DNA of 64,000 nucleotides from Eucalyptus grandis (Eukaryota; Streptophyta; Magnoliopsida; Myrtales; Myrtaceae): positions 6,439,398 through 6,503,397 of the forward strand of contig NC_052618.1 of NCBI RefSeq assembly GCF_016545825.1. Direction: 5' to 3'. Below are positions 45,194 to 54,731 of this stretch, one piece after another. The position numbers were made by a program, and so were the translations under genes. Below the pieces are notes generated by a model, which was given only the letters and a program-made list of their open reading frames with translations, ran no database searches and had not been told where the DNA came from. Position 1 is the stretch's first letter. Each line of letters starts with the position of its first letter.

Positions 45194-46919
45194 TGGTTCT
45201 CTTACCGTTCTGCTCCCAGGAGCTAAAATCCCTCCATTCTCACCCTCTTGCTTCCTGACAATTAAGGAATGAAATGAATCAGGGACCATGGAGCAGATCA
45301 AAACCATCCAATTGTAATATAAACAAACTTCAATTTTGCACACAAGCAAACAGAACTCCATCCAGCTAGCAACTTACCATCTCTTGGGATCTGGTTCATT
45401 GCCGATGACCGAAGGGGAAGAGTTTTCTGGGGTTGCAGAGTCTACTTGCGAGGAGCCATGCGCAGAAAAAGCAGGGTCATTGATTTTGGGGCGGCGGGAT
45501 TGTAGACCGGGACTGCAAGAGATGGCACGGAGGAGGCGGAGGACGCCAAGGATCTCCGGATGGCCAGAGGCTTAGCGTGGTTATGGGTTCCCTTGTAGAC
45601 AATCTCGGTAATCTGGCCATCCAGAGATCTCTCAACCTTCTTCTTGGTAGGGCATTCAGGATGAGTGCACTTGTAATAGTGCCAGGGGTTTTCGCTCCCC
45701 TTCACCTGCTTCTGGCCGTATTTCCTCCAATTGTAGCCATCGTCAGATTTCCTCTGCTCTCGCATGGACTGAGCCTGAGACTGAAAATTATCGTAATCGG
45801 ATCGGTTATTGGCGTTGGTCTGGAATGGATTGAGTTCGGATTTCACAGCGCTCTCGTCAGAAGGACGGGAATCATCTCGTTTGATGGAGCGATAATCGTG
45901 AGGCAAAGGGAAGAGGGATGAGCATATAAAGAAAGTGTAGACATACCTGCTGCTTGGCGTTGGTCTGGAAAGTGAAGGTAGAGTAATTTGCGTCTTCCCT
46001 TTTAGGGATCTGCTGGTAACTGTCGGGGGACTTGCTGCGGGGGGAGAGAGAGAGAGGAGGAGATACCTTGGAGTCCAAGAAATCGGCAGGGCTGAGACCA
46101 GGCGGCATGGTGGGGAAAGCAGAGGGGCTCAAGGGGAGGGCGCTAAGCAGCAGGGAGGGCACGGAGGAGGCGGAGGACGCCGAGGATCTCCGGGTGGCCT
46201 GAGGCTTAGGGTGGTTATGGCATCCCTTGTAGACCATCTCGGTAATCTGGCCATCCAGAGATCTCTCAACCTTCTTCTTGGTAGGGCAGTGAGGATGAGT
46301 GCACTTGTAATAGCTGCTGGGGTTTTTGCTCCCCTTCGCCTGCTTCTGGCCGTATTTCCTCCAGTTGTAGCCATCGTCAGTCTGCTCTCGCATGGACTGA
46401 GCCTGAGACTGAAAATTATCGTAATCGGATCGGTTATTGGCGTTGGTCTGGAATGGATTGAGTTCGGATTTCACAGCGCTCTCGTCAGAAGGACGGGAAT
46501 CATCTCGTTTGATGAAGCGATAATCGTGAGGCAAAGGGAAGAGGGATGAGCATATAAAGAGAGTGTAGACATACCTGCTGCTTGGCGTTGGTCTGCAAAG
46601 TGAAGGTAGAGCCATTTGCGTCTTCCCCTTTAGGGATCTGCTGGTAACTGTCGGAGGACTTGCTGCGGGGGGGGAGAGAGAGAGGAGGAGATACCTTGGA
46701 GTCCAAGAAATCGGCAGGGCTGAGACCAGGCGGCATGGTGGGGATAGCAGAGGGGCTCAAGGGGAGGGCGCTAAGCGGCAGGGAGGGCGGGGAGATGGAC
46801 TTGAACTTGGGAACGCCGGACCCACGGAGAGGGTCGTCCTCCAGTGCGGAGGCGAGGAGGGATGACAAGGAGCTCGCTCGAGGGTCCAAGCTCCCCGTGC
46901 TGGCCGATGGTGAGGCCAT
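45194..46919 (-). CDS. WRKY33-like group I gene with duplicated N-terminal WRKY exon and no C-terminal WRKY domain
   Basis: ATG at 46919. Exons: 46919-46575 (115 codons; Ser/Pro-rich, [20 protein letters not shown], the SP-cluster typical of WRKY33), 46480-45947 (178 codons), 45852-45378, 45254-45194. Introns are 94, 94 and 123 bp. Exon 2 holds [20 protein letters not shown] with C-x4-C and HNH zinc ligands. It then runs without break into a second copy of exon-1 sequence. Exon 3 holds a second domain ([15 protein letters not shown], again C-x4-C and HNH). A one-base loss at CCCCAAAA (45484-45491) shifts its end; the other frame then gives NEPDPKRW, continued across the splice by KQEGENGG, then [12 protein letters not shown]33 relatives bind W-boxes mainly through the C-terminal domain, which is missing. 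The acceptor of the 94-bp introns (GACGAG|AGC) is my choice, made on phase. Role inferred: a defence regulator derivative. Confidence 0.8.
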
Positions 46920-47196
46920 CGCTTCCGCAGAAAGAAGAAAACAGGAGGGAAAACGAAAGTGGTGAGGGAGGGGAGGGGAGAGCAAAGGCCTCCTCGGATG
47001 GCTCCGGTTATGTTCTTATCTCCAACACACACAGAGAGAGGGAGGTGGTGAGGGAGGGGGAGGGGAGAGCAAAGGGTAGGGAGGAAGAAGAGGCAATGGT
47101 CGCGTGTCGCGCAAGGCTCTTTTCTTATGCTCTGGGCATTCCACTGGCCGTGTACGCGGAGGCATCTTCTTCGAAGCTTGGCTGGTCAAAACCTGT
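46920..47196 (-). promoter_or_regulatory. 5' leader and proximal promoter of the WRKY33-like gene
   Basis: On the minus strand this is CT-rich (CCTCCCTCACCACC, CTCTCTCTGTGTGTG), as in many plant leaders. A W-box TTGACC lies at 47184-47189, just inside the MITE border. WRKY33 genes are commonly controlled through W-boxes by themselves and other WRKYs. No clear TATA box was found. Confidence 0.4.
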
Positions 47197-47908
47197 GGCT
47201 ACGTTTGGTCGTCCTGATTTTTAATTGGGATAGACTTTGGATAAAATATGATATAAAATCTTAAGATTTTTTTATATTCTGTTCATTGTTTGGTGAATCA
47301 TAATATTAAAATCGGATATGTTTTAATCATATCATGTACATTTTTTTTTTTATATATAAGCTGTATATCATTATAAATGAACTTAAATGTTCATAAACGG
47401 AAATGGTGAAAATCTCTCGTAACACTATTCCTTAATTTATTTTTATTTTATTTTTCCTCTTTTTTATTTTTTCCCCTTTCATCATTATTTAATAAAATTT
47501 TATCAAATAGTAAACTGTACTAACATACCTAAAATACAAAAATACCTAAAATATATAATAAATATAAATATTTTATAGATTGAATGTTTATTATAAGATA
47601 GAATTAAAATTGAATATATAAATTAAAATAGGATTAATTAAAAATGATTTTTTTATTTTTAATTTCTTAAATTATAATTCAAATATTATTTATATTGAAA
47701 TATATTTCAATTTTATTAATTTAATAAGTTTGTTATTCGAGAGAAATAGCTTTCCTAGTATGGACATTAGAAATCCTATCCACATTTATCCCACCTCCCC
47801 CTATATCTCCTTTATATCCGACTTTATCTTGTCCTGAGCGAGCACCAAACATAGGATAAGATAAATCATATCCTATCCTGAATTTTATCCTGACTACCAA
47901 ACGCAGCC
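47197..47908. mobile_element. MITE with GGCTRCGTTTGGT terminal inverted repeats
   Basis: 712 bp. The left end is GGCTACGTTTGGTCGTCCTG and the right end, inverted, GGCTGCGTTTGGTAGTCAGG. The sub-terminal words GATAGGATATG and GATAAAATATGATATAAAAT also mirror each other. The interior is over 75% AT by eye and has no frame. The superfamily is uncertain (PIF/Tourist-like or hAT-like). No clear target duplication is seen; instead the flanks GGTCAAAACC and GGTTTTGACT are inverse to each other. Confidence 0.7.
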
Positions 47909-48429
47909 TATGGGTTTTGACTGAATGGCGGCTGAACCTATGGGCTCTCTCTCTCTCTCTCTAGTTTATATTGCAAAATTCTGATTACCATATGATGCGA
48001 TGGCGCCCCTTCGATATCCCTGTGCTCCCTCTTCCAATCTGCTAGATCGAGAAAAGAATCATCAAGACTTGATTTCTCTCCAAGCAAAAGCACACACAAC
48101 CACCATGTAAATCGGCAGGAAAATGATGGAGAATGCATATCAAGGATGTGCGCTTCCCCTTTTTGAAAAGGTATAGCAATTAGAGGTGAGTGTTCCAGGT
48201 TCCATTACTCAATTTGTATCTTCATTGCTCAAGGCATGACATTGAGTTGTGTTATATCCATAGATTTATCGAAATAACAAGCATTTCTAAGAAGTATTAT
48301 TGATCCTAGTATTCCCTGCTTACCTTTGTATCTACTCATCGCATCGTCAACTCCACGAATTTACGGGAGTCGTCATCGGATCTTTGCACGCGCTTTCTAG
48401 CCAAGCAACCTTGGACATTTCAATGAGTG
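47909..48429. other. Intergenic DNA upstream of the MITE
   Basis: It contains a (CT)n run at 47945-47963 and a W-box TTGACT at 47917-47922. A 66-codon minus frame (47938-48138) has no motif. Confidence 0.35.
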
Positions 48430-48906
48430 CGCCTATAGTTCCTGAATATGAAGAGTGGGAAATATATTAATGACAGCTAGATATAAAGGACAAAGAAACA
48501 TAATGAAACTTGTGTGCACTCATAGCCGAGGTAATCCCAAAGTGCTCAATTATATGTCAAACTTTAGTAGGCTAAGGAAGAGAAAAGTGATAGCAACGTA
48601 AGAAGCTGCCAAACTAAACTAACTGTTAATAATTGAGGAAAAATGGAAGAGATCTATCTGTTCCAATCACATAACCGGGGACAAGGGGACAAGTATCGAG
48701 TTTTTTCCTTTTAACGTTTTCAAGGATGTGGCTCATCTCAAGTCCACCAATGCAACATGCTGAGGATGAATTTGGACTAGGAGTGAGAAAGGCAAGAACA
48801 TTGAACGGGGGTTTACTTTGAACAAAGGAATAATGTTCTAGTGAATCTTTGGGATGATGGAGCTTCAAGACTTGAGAATTAGAGAACTGATCGTCTCTAA
48901 ACTCAC

Positions 48907-49034
48907 CTTGGATACTTGGCTCCAAGAATTTCCTTCTGATCTACTTCCTCCAACTGAACCCATCATCAGGTGGCAATTCGAATTTGGGGGCTGGGATGAC
49001 TCAGACCTTATATAATAGTTGTTCATCCGACTTT
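48907..49034 (-). pseudogene. WRKY group III exon 2, third copy, broken
   Basis: The acceptor CTATAG before 49034 and the R-type donor CCAAG|GTGAGTT after 48907 are kept. The frame has a TGA after DEQLLYKV. The heptad is broken by a one-base loss (AAGTAGATCAGAAGG where AAGTACGGTCAGAAGG is expected), giving WRK and a stop. No exon 1 or zinc-ligand exon is present. This is a dead copy. Confidence 0.8.
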
Positions 49035-49281
49035 CTATAGTAAAAAGGTTCCTGCAGTAGTAATCTACGAAATTCCTGGAGCAAAGAACATCATCTAACT
49101 TGTTAACCCCATAACAATTGCTGTCAGTCGAAAAAGAAAAGAAAAAGCAAAGAAAATTTTTTTCCAGACTTATTGCTTAATCACATACGTACCTTCCGGA
49201 AATACTTTAACTCAAGTGGTGGTGGCTGAAGAATTTCGACCACAGAGGAGGATAAGATATATCACCGGAACAAAAGAGAAA

Positions 49282-49474
49282 TTGGTCCAGCCTAAGGACC
49301 TTAAACAAAGGCCGTGGTTATCGGAGCCCCCGTTCCACATGAATAAAACGGAAGGGTTAACTGCGGGGGAATTTGTAACCAAATTTGGAAACACCCCCAG
49401 CCTGATCCTAGCTCTGCTGCATTGGCCTCTCGATGATTGCCAGCCCAGTATCTTAGAAATGAAGGCAGCTGGTT
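49282..49474 (+). other. 193-bp insertion flanked by 12-bp direct repeats
   Basis: ACAAAAGAGAAA stands on both sides (49270-49281 and 49475-49486), whereas copy 2 has a single ACAAAAGAGAAA there. The insert has no poly-A tail and no clear inverted ends. It keeps an open plus frame (PKDLKQRPWLSEPPFHMNKT.. HWPLDDCQPSILEMKAAGY) and looks like part of an exon from elsewhere. The source gene is not recognised. Confidence 0.65.
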
Positions 49475-49918
49475 ACAAAAGAGAAATCAAGTTACTTACC
49501 ATGGATTAAGGGAGTAGAATGTGAATGGTTTCTTGAGAGCGAGACGATTATGCAAGAGTAATAAATACGTAGATGGTAGAATAAATTTTGACTATATTTC
49601 TCTTCAATCATATCTTTTATCGGTAGAGTTTTTTTTTTTTTTGTCACTTTTTAATTTGTGGGTTACGGGGTGTGAATATCACTGACTGTTAATGTCTGTT
49701 ACCACCAATAAGAGGCATGATTGAAGGACATTTTCTCTGAGAGATGGAAAAACACAAGGTCCTATTTCTTCCAATCTGATTATGAGGTGAAAAACTAAAG
49801 TCTTTTCTAACTAAAAATCCAACTGAAGGACCTTGTGATGAACTAGGGATAAAGGCCCAACATTCAATTGGAGGACTTAAATCTTGCTGACTACCATATG
49901 GGTTAACTACCTTCATGC

Positions 49919-49944
49919 TACCGACCAAAAAAAAAAAAAAAAAA
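49919..49944 (+). mobile_element. Tiny poly-A retroposition insert (TACCGACC + A run), 14-bp TSD
   Basis: AACTACCTTCATGC is present at 49905-49918 and again at 49945-49958. Between them is TACCGACC followed by about 18 A. Copy 2 has only the single target (AACTACATCCATGC near 26730). This is the footprint of LINE-driven retroposition with nearly complete 5' truncation. Confidence 0.75.
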
Positions 49945-50108
49945 AACTACCTTCATGCTTTATAGAACATAATATAATGATTTGAATTCTTATTTTTGAT
50001 AGACTAGTGGTAGCATTAGCAGATCTAATTGAGTCATACTTTTGTCCATTCCTAATTGGAGCTAGATTTTGAATTGATGGATTACAGACGTGGACATCCC
50101 CATACTCA

Positions 50109-50819
50109 GGTGATAACCATATTTGTTATTCACCAATTAAAGATCCAACTAGAGGAATTTTTTTCGACATGGTCCTAATTAATTAATTAATTTTAAAAAT
50201 TCAAGGGCATGAACACAAAGGCTTAGCTACTCGGATGCCCATATAATATCATGTAAGCCTCATGACAGACTAACTTTAGGCCTTTGGCCTATGTAGGTGG
50301 TCCTGCCAAAAACTATTCACACGTAGTTAGTGATATTTCAATAAGTGACCTTCAATTTCTGAGTTGAAAATCCCCAGTGCCCAAACCCAACTTTGTCTAT
50401 CCTCAGTCAATTCATTTTGTTGAAATTATTCTATTTAAATTTTGGTGATTTTGTAAAAGGTCATTGACACTAGTAAAAGTCACGGTGCGTAGTTGTGTGA
50501 TAAATTGATAGTTCATCAATGAAGCGACAAGACAAATGGCATGATGCAGGGTTTGGTGGTGTTGGGTAGGTCCAAGAGATTTTCTTTGGCTGCACAATTT
50601 AAAATAAAAATACAAATAAAAGAAATTGTAAGATTTTGTGTTTATCTTTTCAAATTATTGCCCATCTATATAAGTTAATTCTTCAGTCAATTATTGAAAC
50701 ATTTCCGATAATCCAATTGCACGCACGTCTTTAAACCAGCATAAATTTCAAGAAAATAGTGTGAGAACGATCAAGCTTTGAGGAATTATGAATTCTTATG
50801 TAATAAACATATCAACAGA
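50109..50819. other. AT-rich intergenic DNA
   Basis: No gene seen. It includes TTAATTAATTAATTAATTTT near 50168. Confidence 0.4.
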
Positions 50820-51200
50820 TTAGTAAGACGAAGATGAGAATAAACTTTTTACCTGTCTTGGTAATTTCAAGTGATTTGGAAAGAAAGTAATCTGCGAGAA
50901 TCCAGCTCCACAAGGGCTGCCTTTATTTTCATTGCCATAGCCGAGACCTTTTTCGCTTTCTCCTCCTCCTCCGGCCGAATGGATCCCAGTGAATTCATCG
51001 ACAATTTCCAGAAAGTCGCCACTACCGCCGTCGATGGTTGTCGTCCGAGCTCGAGCAGATTTCTTGAATTTGGCGCTCTGGTCTGATTTCGATAACCCCA
51101 ACCTTCGTTCCTCGAGCGTTCTCTGGCTGGTGTTGATGGTCTTATCAAGATTGATCTTGTCTTGTTCTGGCAATTCCAGCCTCCGTTCTGTGCGGGGCCC
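50820..51200 (-). other. Unrecognised coding-like stretch
   Basis: GC-richer than its surroundings and open in two minus frames (51173-50820, 117 codons from MPEQDKINLDKTINTSQRTL; 51148-50867, 93 codons with SLGSIRPEEEEKAKKVSAMA) and one plus frame. The first frame has a charged N-terminus and TTIDGGSGDFLEIVDEF. The second ends in a helical Lys/Ala/Leu-rich part. No family is recognised and the correct frame is unclear. It may be a gene fragment. Confidence 0.3.
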
Positions 51201-52757
51201 GCTCGTTGCTCAATTTCCCTCGATCAACGCGTCGATTTGCCTCTCTTTTCTACGTATTTGTGTGTGTTGATTCCCCAAAACTTGTTGAGAAGATGAGCCT
51301 CAGAGAGCATATACCTCACAGGAATGGTAGATGAGGCTGATAGCTCTTGAACCAGACAAGGATGGTTGACTTCGGTCCCTAACGCGTTAAATGAATAATC
51401 AAATATGATCAACCTCCTATTATTCAATAATTATGAAAAGTACAACAAACACGAATATATAGACACGACTTCCAAAAAGTTCCCTCACTTTATGTCGAAA
51501 TAACATTAGTTTGCAAATAATATCTTTAAATACAAATAACACTTGAAAATTCAGAATTGTAATAAATACGGCCTTGCAGTGCAACTACTTCCGCTAAGGT
51601 GTGAGTCGGCTGAGTCGGTCCTTACACGACATAGACGTGGATGTAACGGCTTCCGGCTTATTGTGGGGACCGATACCATTAAATGTACCGCTAACTTTTG
51701 CCTCACTCGGTCTTGTTGCGTGAACAGGATGAGCTCGAGTGATGTAATTCATCCTCAAGCTTATTATTGGCCTTTTTTAATGGTCAAACGGCCGATATGC
51801 TCACATGGTTAGATCTGCTCACTAGCATGGTAATTACATCCAAATACTATGACTAAATTGCTCATAATTCATAATCTGCATTGGTAGGGCTTATAACCAG
51901 TCTTCATAACTCATAATCTTCATTCTGATGGGAGATCTGGCTTTCCTGTGAAAATTGGCATAGAGATGCTATGGAAGTAAACAAATGAATATGATTTTAA
52001 AAACCCATAGATTATAATTAGGTGAAGCAATGCATGGCTCATTCTTCTCTCTTCTCCGTTTCAACATAATAGCAACTCTTTTCCTTGTCCAAAATCATGC
52101 ATGTGTGAAAAATCCAAGGGAATCAAGGAACTGCAAGAGATGTTGGAATTGAATGCTTAAACAGAGGAACTAGAGACAGAAGCAGAATTATATGATGGAA
52201 AGCTTGCTCGTCCTAATTCCATGATTGCTCCTCCGCTCCATCGACTCTGGTTTGCTTCTGATGTTCCCCATGATCATAACCCAAAGAAGGAAGAAGCAAA
52301 CAACACACGCGCTAACTACGAATCACCAGACGCCATAATAAGTTGGCAAAGAACAAGTTTTTGTAAAAGAGAGAGAGCAGTGACCACCATTTCTCACCAA
52401 AATAGATCGGTTTTGTTAGAGATAGAAGGGTGTTGGAAAAGAGTAGGTACCTGCATTCAGTAGATGTGAGCCCAACTCACATGCACCCTTTGATTGAGAC
52501 CCACCTCATCCGACAGAACCTTTGAATTGGCCATACATACATTGGGCTTATCTAAGAATTTTTCATTAGAAGAGAAGATATTGCCCGACACGTCGAGGCA
52601 TAGTCCTAAAACTCACCAATTTACATTCACATGCTAAGGTGCATGAGGGAATCTATGTAATTGTAGAGGTGCCATTTGGTCTTACAAGTCAACGTCAATG
52701 GATCGCCCACTGATCGCTCGAGTAGCATCAAACGTGTGCCATGTTTCTTATTGAAAA
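51201..52757. other. Intergenic DNA
   Basis: Nothing recognised. Short frames at 51543-51812 and 52221-52463 (plus) and 51224-51427 (minus) have no motif. Confidence 0.35.
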
Positions 52758-53819
52758 TGTTAGCACTAACACCTAGAAAGGGGTGAATGGGTGTTTTAAA
52801 AACAAACATTGACAAATAAATGTGGAATAAATTAAGTTGCAAATAAAGTCTGAAAAGGATCAGTGTCTGATTAAACGAGCTATCAGACTTCTAGTGCAGA
52901 ATTCAAAATTAGATAAGAGATGGACTAGATTTTTGCGAAACTTAAAATGTTGCAGCAAATAAAGTTGAAAAGAGTTAAGGGAAAAGAGAATTGCACACGA
53001 GATTTATAGTGATTTAGCTTAGATCAAGCTTACGTCCACTCTCTCACGCTGTCAATCTTCTAGCTGAAATTTACTAAGGTATTAACAGATAAGTAGAATA
53101 TTTCAAATGCAAACACTCATTGGAAGATTTCTTTTTCCCACACAAAGTCACTCTTCTTGTGATTTTCTCTCTTGAATACAATTTGTAAGAGCTGTCGTTG
53201 AAGAACAAGAGGTTGGAAATGCTTCAAATTTTGGAATTTCAATTTTCACGCACACTATCAAATAGATTGAATGAGCTCCTTAAATACTCCTTTACGCCTT
53301 ACTGGCTGTTGGCATTCTCCAGAGGAAGTTCTTCCAATCAATCCGTTGGACAGAATCAATTAAGGAAATCTTATAGCCGTTTGAAGATTGAGATGAAAAT
53401 CCGTTGATTCTAGTTGCCCATACAATAAGAATATAAGTTTCCATAAGTAGATGCTTTCCAAAAAAGAACTTGTCTTCAAGATTGATTTTATCAATTCATG
53501 ATTGATTCCATCAATATATTTATAAAAGGTAAGTGAGATTCTTTGCCAGAAAGCCAGATATTAAAGAATAAATCTCTGTAACATTCATACCAAATCCTTA
53601 TTGTAAGATCAATAATTCTGAATTTGATTATATTTTTGTTCTGGACGTGATTCCACCTGGATTGTGTCAGAGTGGGAAAGACTTTTGGAATGAATAGATT
53701 TTGACAAGAGTCTACGAAATGACTTTAGAAGTCTACTATTCTTCAGAATAAGAACAAGAACAAAAACAAGAACAAGAAAATTTTGTCAACTTCAAAACTT
53801 GGTAGAAGTTTTCTCAACA
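52758..53819 (+). mobile_element. SIRE/Copia-like LTR remnant
   Basis: It starts TGTTAGCACTAACACCTAGA followed by GGGGTGAATGGGTGTTTTAAAA, and later has TTACGTCCACTCTCTCACGC. I know these words from LTRs of SIRE/Maximus-type Copia elements. A TTTTCTCAACA end fits a TG..CA LTR. The 5-bp flanks (GAAAA and CTTAC) do not match, so the copy is recombined or its right border is elsewhere. No internal coding region was found. Confidence 0.45.
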
Positions 53820-54731
53820 CTTACATGTAATTCTCATATTGCCAATTTCGATCTCAACAGATTCAAGTACACAAGATGTTCCTTCACTCTACTAATCTTA
53901 TATATGTTGCCTATTGGACTGTATTTTTATCTTTTATTTCCTTTCTTTTTTCCCTTATGTTGCCTAAGCCTGTTCTTGAAAAGATCCAATCTCTATTGCC
54001 AAATTTTTCCTCTGCTCTGTGATTAAACGGTGGTGTGATGACAAAAGATGCAACTTTTGTAGCTTAAATAGCTGCCATCTTTTGCCATCTTAAAATTTTT
54101 AATGGTCTAAATAAGTCTTCTTCTGAATACATTGTTATTATTTTGACTTGCCTTATGTTTTTATTATAGTAACATAATAATCATGTTGTAGTTCTGGTAC
54201 TGAGCTTTCTCAAAAAAAAAAAAAAAACCATAGGTTGAAACATTTGGGTTGGATTCGCTTAGACGGTAATTGAGCCAAATGCAAAAGTTTTAAGGTTTTT
54301 TTTTTTTGTTGAGACATTTCTGTTGATGTCTTTATATCATTGCAAAATTAATGTCCTTCTCTTGTTTCGGTGCATTCACTTGGCAAATAAAAAAACTAAG
54401 CCTTTTATTTTTCCCATTTTTTTGAGTAAGTATCATTACCATCTTCTTATGACTAACTCAATTTCGTACTCACAGGCAATATATATTTCCTTCTCTCGTT
54501 GTTTGGATGCTTTTTCAAATTAATTTTGTTCTGGTGATAGTCATGGTTGAAGCAGCGGCAAGTAGCTTCTACAATAGTAGTTGAAGCATACAAGGATAGG
54601 CATAGCATTTTTTGCCATAAAAAATTGACTATGCTAACAATTTTAAGTTCAATTTGGAGAAATAGAACAAAAAAGCAAAAAAAAATTTATTCAAGAAGGG
54701 ATGATGAAGAGGTGGAATAAACAAAAATAAG
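53820..54731. other. AT-rich intergenic DNA
   Basis: Nothing recognised. It has a run of 15 A near 54212-54226 and poly-T near 54298. It lies just upstream of the NLR pseudogene. Confidence 0.4.

Larger units (their letters stand above)
48430..50108 (-). repeat. Segmental duplication, copy 3
   Basis: Matches 25315-26885 from GGAAA..TATYAATGA to GCAGACGTGGACATCCC-like words. It lacks ~120 bp present in copies 1 and 2 near 25540-25660. It has two extra insertions: 193 bp at 49282-49474 and a short poly-A insert at 49919-49944. Confidence 0.75.
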
